NCBI RefSeq assembly: GCF_022213065.1
Contig: NZ_JAKLJA010000015.1
Span: 62,001 to 126,000 of the forward strand
Direction of reading: 5' to 3'
Source of the DNA: Paraburkholderia tagetis
GTDB lineage: Bacteria > Pseudomonadota > Gammaproteobacteria > Burkholderiales > Burkholderiaceae
DNA: 64,000 nucleotides
Below the pieces are notes generated by a model. It saw only the letters and a list, made by a program, of their open reading frames with translations, was not told the origin of the DNA and made no database searches. Shown one piece after another: positions 54,013 to 62,961 of the stretch (its first letter is position 1; each line of letters opens with the position of its first letter). The position numbers were made by a program, and so were the translations under genes.

Positions 54013-54167
54013 GCCAGGCCGGCGGGTTTGACTCGACCTGGACGCGATCTGGATTCAACCTGGACTCAACGATAGTTCGCGTCTGGCACTACCGGCCCGC
54101 GTTTTTGTCCGTCAATACTCGATTCATAAGGACGGTCGTTCGGCTTTGCATGGGACAGGAGACAACG

Positions 54168-54371
54168 ATGCTCAGGTTTTTGATCGGAATCGGACTGCCT
54201 TTTCTGGGCGTCATCGGCATGCTGCCCTGGGTGGCCGCGCAGCAGGACCGCTATGTCTATGGCGTGCCCTTCATCTACGCGTGGATCTTCGCGTGGTTCC
54301 TGCTGACTTCCGGATGTCTCTTCATCTGCTGGCGCTGCTTCGACCGGCATCGCTACGCGAACGAGGCTTGA
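54168..54371 (+). CDS. DUF3311 small membrane protein, copy 2
   Basis: A 67-residue protein, almost the same as the one at 52339 (LIGIGLPFLGVIGMLPWVAA; ends CFDRHRYANEA) with one extra residue in the loop. AGGAGACAACG precedes the ATG, as at copy 1. The region upstream of it (54061-54130) also repeats the region upstream of copy 1 (about 52193-52264), so promoter and genes were duplicated together. Confidence 0.9.
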   Translation: MLRFLIGIGLPFLGVIGMLPWVAAQQDRYVYGVPFIYAWIFAWFLLTSGCLFICWRCFDRHRYANEA

Positions 54372-54509
54372 GGCGCTCGCCGGCGCAAACCGTGCCTCGA
54401 GCAGACTTTGAGCGGCCCTGGCCAGTGAGGTGGCCCGCCCGCTTGCCACGGTCGCGCCGCTGGTCGCGCGTCGCCACTATCCCCCTGTCGTCATTGCGGA
54501 GAGCCGCGC

Positions 54510-55913
54510 ATGTCCACTCTCGTCTTTGCCCTTCTGATTGCGTTTTCGCTGTACCTTGCCATTCGCTCACGGCGCGGCCACGGCAAGCAGAGCGTGCACG
54601 ACTTCTTCGTCGCGTCGCGGCAGTTCGGCACCGCGCTCGTGTTCTTTCTCACGGCCGGGGAGATTTACAGCATCGGCACGATGGTGGGCTTCCCGGGTGG
54701 CATCTATGCAAAGGGGCCGACTTACGGCATCTGGTTTCTCGGCTATATCCTGCTGGCCTATCCCATCGGTTATTTCATTGGCCCGCGTATTTGGGAGATC
54801 GGCAAGGAGCATAACGCCATCACCCAGGCGGATCTCTTCAAGGGCCATTACCGCAGCCGTGCGCTCGAACTGATCGTTGCGGGCTCATCCATTCTGTTCC
54901 TGATTCCCTGGGGCGAGCTGCAGTTCACGGGTCTCGTTGCGGCGCTCAAGGGTCTGGGCTGGCATGTTCAACCGCTATGGCTGATCGTCGTGTGCGCGGC
55001 GCTTGCTTTTACCTATATCGCCATTTCCGGCGTGCGCGCCTCGGCCTGGATCGCCGTGCTCAAGGACATCCTGATGCTGCTCGCCATCGTCGTCACGGGC
55101 GTGGCCGCCGCGTGGATGGCGGGCGGCACGCACGAGGTGTTCCATGCCGCGAGCCGCCAGGTGAGCAATGCGATGACGACCCCGCAACTGCGCTTCTCCA
55201 TGAGCACGATGCTGTTCCAGTCGCTCGGCTTCTACATGATGCCGTTCGCGGCGCAGGGCTTCTTTACCGCGCGCGGGCCCAACACGATCCGCCGCACGCA
55301 GATCGCCATGCCGCTCTACATGCTGATGTATCCATTTCTCGTGGTGGCCTCGTACTACGCGATCAGCGCGAACCTGAAACTCGCCTCGCCCAACGATGCG
55401 TTCTTCGCGGCGGCCGTTCACCTGCTGCCCGACTGGCTGCTCGGTCTCGTCGCCGCGGGCGCCGCGCTTTCTGGACTGCTCGTGCTGGCGGGCATCTGCC
55501 TTGCGATCGGGCCGATCGTCACGCGCAATCTCTGGCCGAACCTGCCGGAGTCGCGCCAGAAGCGCACCGCCAAATTCGTGATCGTGGCGTACCTGCTGGT
55601 GTCGATCGCCACCACGCTGCTCACGCCCAATCTCATGCTCTCGCTCATCAACACGACTTACTATGGCATCACGCAGTTTCTGCCCGGCATGCTGCTCCTG
55701 CTCGCGCGGCGTCACGTGCGGCCCGGCGCGGTGGCGGCCGGCATCGTCTGCGGACAGGGCCTCGCGATCGCGTGCTATGCGCTGCATATCAGCTTCGGCG
55801 GCATCAATCTGGGCCTCGTGTGCCTCGGCGTCAACGTGCTCGTGGTCTTCGTGGGGCACATCCTGACGCGCTCGTCCGGCCGCCGCTATGGCATGGATCC
55901 CGTTCACCATTGA
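54510..55913 (+). CDS. Sodium:solute symporter, copy 2
   Basis: A 467-residue SSS carrier, roughly nine in ten residues the same as copy 1 by eye. Substitutions are mostly conservative and scattered (for example MLVAIVITGVAAVSM versus MLLAIVVTGVAAAWM). It lies 18 bp before the amidohydrolase gene, so this copy is the one directly operonic with the enzyme. Confidence 0.9.
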   Translation: MSTLVFALLIAFSLYLAIRSRRGHGKQSVHDFFVASRQFGTALVFFLTAGEIYSIGTMVGFPGGIYAKGPTYGIWFLGYILLAYPIGYFIGPRIWEIGKEHNAITQADLFKGHYRSRALELIVAGSSILFLIPWGELQFTGLVAALKGLGWHVQPLWLIVVCAALAFTYIAISGVRASAWIAVLKDILMLLAIVVTGVAAAWMAGGTHEVFHAASRQVSNAMTTPQLRFSMSTMLFQSLGFYMMPFAAQGFFTARGPNTIRRTQIAMPLYMLMYPFLVVASYYAISANLKLASPNDAFFAAAVHLLPDWLLGLVAAGAALSGLLVLAGICLAIGPIVTRNLWPNLPESRQKRTAKFVIVAYLLVSIATTLLTPNLMLSLINTTYYGITQFLPGMLLLLARRHVRPGAVAAGIVCGQGLAIACYALHISFGGINLGLVCLGVNVLVVFVGHILTRSSGRRYGMDPVHH

Positions 55914-55931
55914 CAGGAATCGAGTCTTTCA

Positions 55932-57635
55932 ATGAACCCGCAAGCATCGTCGTCTTCGTCTGTACAGCCTGGCCAGCGTGGAGATGCGGCCGGTCCGGTC
56001 ACGGTTTTCATGGCGCGGCGCATCCTCACGCTCAACCCCAGCCAGCCGCACGCGACGCATGTGGCCGTGCGCGACGGCCGCATTCTCGCAGTGGGCACGG
56101 GCGAGGACGCCTCGCAATGGGAAGCGCAATTCGGTGCCTATGCACTGGACGAGACGCTGCGCGACAAGGTGCTGATGCCGGGCCTCGTGGAAGGGCACTG
56201 TCACCTGATGGAAGGCGCCGTATGGGATGCGGCCTACGTGGGCTATTACGACCGGCGCGGCCCGGACGGCACGCTGTGGCCCGGCCTGCGCTCGCTCGAC
56301 GCGGTGCTCGCGCGCCTGGCCGAGGCCGAGCGCGCCATGACCGACGACGGCCCGTTGCTCGCATGGGGCTTCGATCCGATCTACTTCGGCGCGTCGCGCC
56401 TCACGACGCGCGAGCTCGACACGGTTTCGGCAAGCCGCCCCATCGCGATCCTGCATGCGAGCGTGCACTTGATGAACGTGAACAGTGCGATGCTTGCGCT
56501 GGCCGGCATCGACGAGGACACCGACATCGACGGTATCGCGCGCGACGTGCAAGGCGTGCCCACGGGCGAACTGCAAGAATTCGCCGCGATGTTCCCGATC
56601 TATCAGGTGATTGGCGGCAAGCTCGCGATCGCAGCCTGCGAAAAGCCGCACGCGGTCTGGAATTTCGGGCGCGTGGCGCAGCTAGCGGGCGTGACGACGG
56701 CCACCGATCTCGTCAACGACCTCTCGCCCGCAGGCAATCGCACCTTGCACAGCGTGAGCGCCGACCCCGACTACCCGGTGCGCATCGTGCCCGCGTTCGC
56801 GCCGCAACGCAATCCCGCGCAGCGCGCGGCCGGCGTGCTGGAGGCGATGACGGGCAATACCGACAAACTGCGCTTCGGGCCGGTGAAGTTCATCGTCGAC
56901 GGCTCGATCCAGGGCTTCACGGCGCGCGTGCGCTGGCCCGGCTACGCGGGCGGGCAGCCCAATGGCCTGTGGCTGATACCGCCCGAGCAACTGGTCGAGG
57001 TGTTCGAGCCATACCATTGCGCGGGGCTGCAACTGCATATCCACACCAATGGCGACGAAGCGACCGAGGTCGTACTCGATGCGCTCACAACGATCCTCGC
57101 GCGGAATCCGCGCCCCGACCATCGCCACACGTTGCAGCATTGCCAGATGGTAGACGCGGCGCAGTTGCGGCGCATTCGCGCGCTCGGACTGTGCGTGAAC
57201 CTCTTCGCGAATCATATTTACTACTGGGGCGACGCGCACTATAGCCAGACCATGGGCCCGGACCGCGCGAACCGCATGGACCCGGCCGGCTCGGCGCAGC
57301 GCATGGGGATTCCATACGCGCTGCATTCAGACGCGCCCATCACGGCGCTGAGCCCGCTCTTCACGGCATGGTGCGCGGTGCGGCGCGAGACGGCGTCGGG
57401 GCGCGTGCTCGGCGAGGCGGAGCGTTTGACCGTGGAGGAAGCGCTGCACGCGATCACACTGGGCGCGGCTTATACGCTGCGGCTCGATCATCTGATCGGC
57501 AGCATCGAGGTAGGCAAGTTCGCCGATTTCGCGGTGCTCGACGAAGACCCGAGCACCTGTGCGCCCGAGCGCCTGAAGGACGTGCCCGTATGGGGCACGG
57601 TGCTCGGCGGACGTGTACTGCGCGCGCCGCGATGA
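55932..57635 (+). CDS. YtcJ-type amidohydrolase
   Basis: A 567-residue metal-dependent amidohydrolase (TIM barrel with flanking beta-sandwich). Ligand motifs: VEGHCHLMEGAV (HxH), VDGSIQGFTAR, HIHTNGDEA, HTLQHCQMVD, HSDAPITALSP. No signal peptide. It follows the symporter by 18 bp and overlaps the CobW gene by ATGA, pointing to uptake and hydrolysis of one substrate, with the GTPase perhaps supplying metal. Confidence 0.88.
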   Translation: MNPQASSSSSVQPGQRGDAAGPVTVFMARRILTLNPSQPHATHVAVRDGRILAVGTGEDASQWEAQFGAYALDETLRDKVLMPGLVEGHCHLMEGAVWDAAYVGYYDRRGPDGTLWPGLRSLDAVLARLAEAERAMTDDGPLLAWGFDPIYFGASRLTTRELDTVSASRPIAILHASVHLMNVNSAMLALAGIDEDTDIDGIARDVQGVPTGELQEFAAMFPIYQVIGGKLAIAACEKPHAVWNFGRVAQLAGVTTATDLVNDLSPAGNRTLHSVSADPDYPVRIVPAFAPQRNPAQRAAGVLEAMTGNTDKLRFGPVKFIVDGSIQGFTARVRWPGYAGGQPNGLWLIPPEQLVEVFEPYHCAGLQLHIHTNGDEATEVVLDALTTILARNPRPDHRHTLQHCQMVDAAQLRRIRALGLCVNLFANHIYYWGDAHYSQTMGPDRANRMDPAGSAQRMGIPYALHSDAPITALSPLFTAWCAVRRETASGRVLGEAERLTVEEALHAITLGAAYTLRLDHLIGSIEVGKFADFAVLDEDPSTCAPERLKDVPVWGTVLGGRVLRAPR

Positions 57636-58738
57636 AATCCGCCGCCGCGTCATCTCCGGCGCTTGCGCCGCTTCGCGGGGGGCGTCGTGAGCCGCTTCGC
57701 AAGCCGCTTCGTGAGCCGCTTCGTGAGCCACTGCGCGAGCCGATCGATCTGGCCGTGGTCGGCGGCTATCTCGGCGCGGGCAAGACTACCGTGGTCAACC
57801 GTCTGCTGGAGGCGCAGCACGGCAAGCGCATCGCGGTGCTCGTGAACGACTTCGGCGCGGTGAACATCGACGCGCGGCTCGTGCGCACGCGCAGCGACGA
57901 CGTGATCGAGCTCGACAACGGCTGCATTTGCTGCACCATCGGCGGCGCGCTCGTGGATGCGCTCTCACGCGTTGCCGCGCGAGATGAACGGCCGGACCTG
58001 CTGCTGATCGAGGCGAGCGGCGTCTCGGACCCGGCGAAGATCGCGCAGGTGGGCTTGCTCAATGGCGCGTTTCGCCTTACCGCGGTGCTCGTGATTGCCG
58101 ATGCGCTCGAACTCGTGCACACACTCGCCGATCCGCTCGTGGGCGCGATGGCGCAGCAGCAAATCGACAGCGCGAGCGCCGTGGTCGTCACCAAGCTCGA
58201 TCTGATCGAGCCCGAAGCGCGCGAGCGGGCCGTCGCGGACGTGCGTGCGCTCGCGCCTACCGATATCGTCGTGGCCGCCGATCATGGGCGCGTACCGCTT
58301 GCGCTATTGTTCGACGCCAGCGTGCCCGAGCGGCGCGCGCTCGCGGATGCCGGGCGCTGGCAGCGTCGCCCCGCGACGGCGCCAGTGCCGGCGTTCACGA
58401 GCGTGGCGATTGCCGTGCCCGAGGTGCTGGAGAAGGCGCGCTTGCGTGCGTGGCTCAAGGCGCTGCCGCGCACGATCTTGCGTGCGAAGGGGTTTGTGCG
58501 CGTTGCCGATGCGCAGGGCGAGATCAGTACGCGCGTGTGCCAGGTGGCCGCGCGGCGGCTACGAATGACGGCGCTCGCGCGCAGCGATGAAGGCGCGGAG
58601 GGTGTCATCGTATTTGTTGGATTTATCGATATGGAAACCGAAGTCAGGTTGCGTGACGGACTTCACGAGTGCGTGATGGTTGCGCAGGTTGCGCAGGTCG
58701 CACAAGTTGCACAGGTTTCCCAGCTTGCGCAGGATTGA
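57632..58738 (+). CDS. CobW/G3E-family GTPase (metallochaperone-like)
   Basis: A 368-residue G3E GTPase. Walker A GGYLGAGKTTVVN; the metal-binding GCICCTIGG (CxCC); EASGVSDP; TKLDLIE; CobW-C domain at the end. It has repeats at both termini: 12-bp units encoding PLREPLREP-like residues just before the G domain, and 9-bp units encoding AQV repeats at the extreme C-terminus. Translationally coupled to the amidohydrolase; zinc delivery to it is a reasonable guess. Confidence 0.88.
   Translation: MKSAAASSPALAPLRGGRREPLRKPLREPLREPLREPIDLAVVGGYLGAGKTTVVNRLLEAQHGKRIAVLVNDFGAVNIDARLVRTRSDDVIELDNGCICCTIGGALVDALSRVAARDERPDLLLIEASGVSDPAKIAQVGLLNGAFRLTAVLVIADALELVHTLADPLVGAMAQQQIDSASAVVVTKLDLIEPEARERAVADVRALAPTDIVVAADHGRVPLALLFDASVPERRALADAGRWQRRPATAPVPAFTSVAIAVPEVLEKARLRAWLKALPRTILRAKGFVRVADAQGEISTRVCQVAARRLRMTALARSDEGAEGVIVFVGFIDMETEVRLRDGLHECVMVAQVAQVAQVAQVSQLAQD
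57689..57736 (+). repeat. Four 12-bp tandem copies in the CobW gene start
   Basis: The unit gagccgcttcgt (with small changes) is repeated four times, in frame, encoding Glu-Pro-Leu-Arg-like repeats ahead of the G domain. Confidence 0.9.
58679..58732 (+). repeat. Six 9-bp tandem copies at the CobW gene end
   Basis: The unit gttgcgcag and variants, six copies, run to the penultimate codon. They encode Val-Ala-Gln repeats followed by Asp-stop. Confidence 0.92.
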
Positions 58739-58775
58739 GCGTTGCGCCGCGTGCTTTGGGGATTTTGGAGTTGTG

Positions 58776-58817
58776 CGTTTCCTCGTAGTCCGAAACGGAA
58801 ACAAGGAAACGCACCAA
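58776..58817. repeat. Possible remnant of the palindromic element's outer ends
   Basis: tgcgtttcct ... acaaggaaacgca form an inverted pair resembling the outer tips of copies B and C, with almost nothing between them. It lies between convergent genes, as the full copies do. It could be an excision scar or chance. Confidence 0.4.
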
Positions 58818-58838
58818 CCACCACAACCCGCACCCAGA

Positions 58839-60161
58839 TTACGGTGCTGTCGTGCTCCTGACTGTCGTGCTCCGGATATTGGCTGCGGCGGCAGCGACAT
58901 CCGTCCACGCGGGCTGTCCCGCTATATCCGTGCGCAGATAGTTCGCCAGCGCAGCCAGTTGAGCGTCATTGAAGTTATACCGGAAGGCAGGCATATAACC
59001 GAGGTCGCGCGTAGCCGGCTGCCCGATCCCGTTAAGCAGGATGCGCAGCAAATTGTCCGGACTATCGGCATAGAGATTCGTGTTATACGCGAGCCCCGGC
59101 CGCACGCCAAAGAGCTTGGGTGCGTCGTTGACCCGATGGCATCCTGCACACGCGCCTGCGAACAAGGCCGCTCCCGTCTGCGCACGCGCCGCCATGACGC
59201 CGTCACTGCGTGCGTCAAGCGCCGCTTCGTGCTGTGCGAGATCTGCCGCCGATCCCGCACCGGCAGGCGCGAACGATGCCATATAAACGGCGATCGCGCG
59301 CACGTCCTCCTTCGGCAACCTGGACAGCTTCTCCACGACGGGGGCCATGGGGCCTGCCGCGACACCATGACGAGCCGAATAGCCAGTCCTTAGATAGTCG
59401 TACAGATCATCGGCATTCCATGCAATGGGCGCGCGCGAGGCCGTGTTGAGCGCGGGTACGTGCCAGCCATCGACAACACCGCCACCCGCGAACATGTCCG
59501 CGCCGCCTTGCTCGGCGCCAAAGACGTTGCGCGGCGAGTGGCATGCCGTGCAGTGTGCCGCCGATTGCACGAGATAGGCACCCCGGTTCCATTCCGCCGA
59601 TTGCGAAGGGTCGGGGCGCCAGGGCCGGCCGTCGAGAAACAGCATGTTCCAGCCCGCCATCAGCATGCGCAGGTTAAAGGGGAACTTGAGGTCGGAGGGC
59701 GGTGGCGCCGAACGCACGGGAGGTTGCGTCATCAGATAGGCGTAGAGCGCACGCATGTCCTCGTCGTTAAAACGTGCAAACGACGTGTAGGGGAAGGCGG
59801 GATACAGATAATGCCCTTCGCGATCGACACCGCGACGCATGGCGCGCTCGAACGCGGCGTAGGGCCACGCGCCTATTCCCGTTTCCCGATCCGGCGTGAT
59901 ATTGGAACTGACGATCACGCCAAACGGCGTATCGAGCCGGCCGCCGCCGGCATTGCGTGCGCCGCCGGACGCCGTGTGACAGACCGCGCAATCGCCGGTC
60001 CGTACCAGTATTTCGCCCCGGGCGATCTGGGCGGTGGTGAAGTCATGGGGGCCAGGCGGCGCAGCCGCAATCTCGGGCTGGTGCGCGAACCACGCGAATC
60101 CGCCCGTTGCAATTGCCGCAATGGCGACCACGCCAGTGAGCCATTTATATCGAAGTTTCAT
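58839..60161 (-). CDS. Triheme membrane-anchored cytochrome c
   Basis: A 440-residue c-type cytochrome with an N-terminal anchor (LTGVVAIAAIATGGFAWFA) and three CxxCH sites: CAVCH, CTACH and CAGCH. This is the AdhB/gluconate-dehydrogenase cytochrome type that takes electrons from periplasmic dehydrogenases to the quinone pool or oxidase. ATGA overlap with the molybdenum subunit shows it is that enzyme's electron acceptor. Confidence 0.92.
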   Translation of the reverse strand: MKLRYKWLTGVVAIAAIATGGFAWFAHQPEIAAAPPGPHDFTTAQIARGEILVRTGDCAVCHTASGGARNAGGGRLDTPFGVIVSSNITPDRETGIGAWPYAAFERAMRRGVDREGHYLYPAFPYTSFARFNDEDMRALYAYLMTQPPVRSAPPPSDLKFPFNLRMLMAGWNMLFLDGRPWRPDPSQSAEWNRGAYLVQSAAHCTACHSPRNVFGAEQGGADMFAGGGVVDGWHVPALNTASRAPIAWNADDLYDYLRTGYSARHGVAAGPMAPVVEKLSRLPKEDVRAIAVYMASFAPAGAGSAADLAQHEAALDARSDGVMAARAQTGAALFAGACAGCHRVNDAPKLFGVRPGLAYNTNLYADSPDNLLRILLNGIGQPATRDLGYMPAFRYNFNDAQLAALANYLRTDIAGQPAWTDVAAAAANIRSTTVRSTTAP

Positions 60162-62446
60162 GCTGAGGCTCCTTGCGCGCCGCTCGCATGGGCGGCTTCG
60201 TTCAGTGCGGTCTTGACGCGATCGGGGGTGAAAGGCACTTCACGCAGACGGACACCCGTGGCATCGAAAATGGCGTTGGCAATGGCCGCGGCGCCCGGCA
60301 CCGAGGCCGATTCGCCCGCGCCCAGCGGCATTTCGTCGGGGCGGTCCATCAGCAGCACGTCGATTTCGGGCATGTCGGTGAAGCGCAGGATGGGGTAGGC
60401 GCCCCATTCGAGGCTCGTCACGCCGGAGCGGTCGAATGCAACCTCTTCCTTGAGCGTGCGGCTCACGATTTGCAATACGTTGCCATGCACCTGATGACGC
60501 ACGCCGTCGGGGTTGATCATCATTCCGCAATCGTGGCCGACCACGACGCGCTTCACGCGCACGACGCCGGTTGCCGGGTCGACTTCGACATCCACGACCC
60601 ACGCAGCCCACGCCGCGCCAAAACCGGGGAAGGGGCTGTGGAAGTAGCGAGCGTAGGCAAAGCCGCGCCCGGTGAGCACGCCGGTCTTGTTGCCGGACCA
60701 CGGTTTAGGGGCGGCGTCGTGAGGCTGCCGGGGTTTCCAGCCGGCGCGCTTCGCCACGGCCTGCACCAGCTCGCGCGCACGCGCATCGGGCAGATAGCGC
60801 AGACGGAAGGCAACGGGATCCTGATTGGCCAGCACAGCGAGTTCGTCGATATACGACTCGTGCGCGAATACGTTCGGCAAAGCCGATACGCCTCGCATCC
60901 ACGATGCGCGCACGATGGGCGGCGTGTCGTGCACGACCACCTGCGTAGTGGCGTAGCGGTAAGGCGGAATGGCCGTGCGGTCGCCCATCTGCTCGACCGG
61001 CGCGGGCGTGGCGGGAACCACGCCCGTTAGCAAGAGCGCAAGCGTGAGCGCATCGTTCGACGGATAGCGGGTGCTGAAGTCGTAGCCCACGACTTCGCCC
61101 TGGGCGTCGAGGCCGCCATCGACATCGATGAGTTGCGCCGCGCCCTTGGGTTCCCAGCCATGCTCCTGCTCGCGCATCAACTGCACGCGCACGGGCTTGC
61201 CCACGGCGCGTGCGAGCAGGGCGGCATCGGCGCAGACGTCGTCGGCGCAATTGCGGCCGTAGCAACCCGCCGCTTCCATGCGGATCACGTGAACCTGATC
61301 GGCCGGCAACTTGAGCAGCTTGACGAGATCGCCGCGTAAATCGTGGGGGTTTTGCGATCCGCTCCACACCGTCACGTGATTGTCGCGGAAGTCGGCGACC
61401 GCGCACGAAGGCCCGATGGAGCCGTGCATCTGATACGGCCAGTGATAGGTCGCGCGCAGCCGGTGCGCGGCATGGGCGATGGCATCGTGAACGTTGCCGG
61501 TCGTTTTCAGCGTGCGCGGCGTGGAGGGATTGTTGCGCAGCGAGGTTTCGAGTTGTGCGCTCAAATCGGGCAACTGCGCCCATGATTTCCACGTGACCTT
61601 GAGCTCGTGCATCGCACGGATGGCGTGCTCTTCGCGCTCGGCCACGACGCCCACGAAATCGCCGATGGTGACGATCTTCACGATGCCGGGAATATGGGCA
61701 ATCGAGTGGGCGTCGACGGAAACGAGGCTTTGCCCGATGGGCGCCGTGTTGTCCATGCCGGTATAGGGCGGGCGAATGACGCGGCCATGCAGCATGCCGG
61801 GCACGCGCATATCGTGCACATAGGTCAGACCGCCCGTTACCTTGGCGGGAATATCGACGCGCGCAACCGATTGCCCGACGACGCGATAGTCCTTGCGCGG
61901 CTTCAATGGCGCCTGGTCCGAAATCTTGAGATGAAACTGCTGACCGTCGACGAGATCGCCATAGGAAATGGCGCGGCCATTCTTTGCCTTGACGATGCCC
62001 TCCGCCACGCTGAGCGTATCGGCTGAAACCGCGAGGCGCGATGCCGCTTCGTTGACGAGGAATTGCCGGGCCTGTGCTGCCGCACGGCGCATCGGCACAG
62101 CCGAGATCTGGATGCTCGAACTGGCGATGGTCGGCCCCTGGTCCGGCGTGCGCGCCGTGTCGCCGAGGATCATGGTGACGCGATTGACGGGCACGTCCAG
62201 CTCTTCGGCAACGATTTGCGCCAGCGCCGTGCGGATGCCGGTGCCAAGATCGACGTGACCGCAGAATGCCGTTACGCCGCCATTGCGATCGATGGCGATA
62301 AAACTGCTTACCTGATCGAGCGCCGGAGAGGCGGGATGTTCGGCGGCGGGCGTTTGCAGTTGCTGGGCCACGGTGAGCGCGGCGGTGGGCAACGCGGCGG
62401 CAACCAGCAGATAGCCGCCGGATTTTAGAAATGCTCGACGTTTCAT
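60158..62446 (-). CDS. Tat-exported molybdenum hydroxylase large subunit (IorB/aldehyde-dehydrogenase type)
   Basis: A 762-residue molybdopterin subunit of the isoquinoline-oxidoreductase/membrane aldehyde dehydrogenase class. The N-terminus KRRAFLKSGGYLLVAAALPTAAL is a twin-arginine signal. Seen: GHVDLGTGIRTALAQIVAEEL, SCAVADFRDNHVTVWSGSQNPH, GCYGRNCADDVCADAALLA, and the catalytic Glu in PLGAGESASVPGAAAIANAI. With a 2Fe-2S subunit and triheme cytochrome, it should oxidise an aldehyde or N-heterocycle in the periplasm. The substrate is not evident. Confidence 0.9.
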   Translation of the reverse strand: MKRRAFLKSGGYLLVAAALPTAALTVAQQLQTPAAEHPASPALDQVSSFIAIDRNGGVTAFCGHVDLGTGIRTALAQIVAEELDVPVNRVTMILGDTARTPDQGPTIASSSIQISAVPMRRAAAQARQFLVNEAASRLAVSADTLSVAEGIVKAKNGRAISYGDLVDGQQFHLKISDQAPLKPRKDYRVVGQSVARVDIPAKVTGGLTYVHDMRVPGMLHGRVIRPPYTGMDNTAPIGQSLVSVDAHSIAHIPGIVKIVTIGDFVGVVAEREEHAIRAMHELKVTWKSWAQLPDLSAQLETSLRNNPSTPRTLKTTGNVHDAIAHAAHRLRATYHWPYQMHGSIGPSCAVADFRDNHVTVWSGSQNPHDLRGDLVKLLKLPADQVHVIRMEAAGCYGRNCADDVCADAALLARAVGKPVRVQLMREQEHGWEPKGAAQLIDVDGGLDAQGEVVGYDFSTRYPSNDALTLALLLTGVVPATPAPVEQMGDRTAIPPYRYATTQVVVHDTPPIVRASWMRGVSALPNVFAHESYIDELAVLANQDPVAFRLRYLPDARARELVQAVAKRAGWKPRQPHDAAPKPWSGNKTGVLTGRGFAYARYFHSPFPGFGAAWAAWVVDVEVDPATGVVRVKRVVVGHDCGMMINPDGVRHQVHGNVLQIVSRTLKEEVAFDRSGVTSLEWGAYPILRFTDMPEIDVLLMDRPDEMPLGAGESASVPGAAAIANAIFDATGVRLREVPFTPDRVKTALNEAAHASGAQGASA

Positions 62447-62961
62447 GCTGGCTTGCCTTTTTCCGTTTTAAGGGGGCTGGAAGGCGAAACCGGTTGCGCG
62501 ATCATGCCGGCGGCACGTTTGACTGCGTCAACGATTTCGACGTGCGTGCCGCAGCGGCACAGGTTATAGGCGAGGGCGTGGCGGATTTGCTCGTCGGACG
62601 GGTGCGGGTTGCGATCGAGCAGGGCCTTGGTGGTCATGACCATGCCGTTGGTGCAGTAGCCGCACTGCGCGGCTTGCGAGTCGATGAACGCCTGCTGTAC
62701 GGGATGCGGATGCTCGACGGTGCCGAGCCCCTCCAGCGTGACGACTTCGCGGCCTTGCGCGGCTTGTACGGGGGTGACGCATGAACGGGTTGCCGTGCCG
62801 TCCATGATGACGGTGCAGGCGCCGCACTCGCCCAGCCCGCAGCCGAACTTGGGTCCGTTGAGCGCCAGGTCATTGCGGAGCACGTATAGCAACGGGGTGT
62901 CGGGATCCACTTCAACGGTGCGTGATACGCCGTTGACGGTCAGTTGAATAATTTGAGGCAT
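62443..62961 (-). CDS. 2Fe-2S subunit of the periplasmic molybdenum enzyme
   Basis: A 172-residue protein with both clusters: GCGLGECGACTVIMDG and CGYCTNGMVMTTKALL...NLCRCGTH. No signal peptide, so it would be carried out with the Tat-tagged large subunit. First gene of the three-gene operon; stop overlaps the large-subunit start. Confidence 0.93.
   Translation of the reverse strand: MPQIIQLTVNGVSRTVEVDPDTPLLYVLRNDLALNGPKFGCGLGECGACTVIMDGTATRSCVTPVQAAQGREVVTLEGLGTVEHPHPVQQAFIDSQAAQCGYCTNGMVMTTKALLDRNPHPSDEQIRHALAYNLCRCGTHVEIVDAVKRAAGMIAQPVSPSSPLKTEKGKPA

Noticed and set aside
54977..57244. A 755-codon rightward ORF across the symporter and amidohydrolase
   Set aside because: Off-frame Arg/Ala-rich shadow of two convincing genes.
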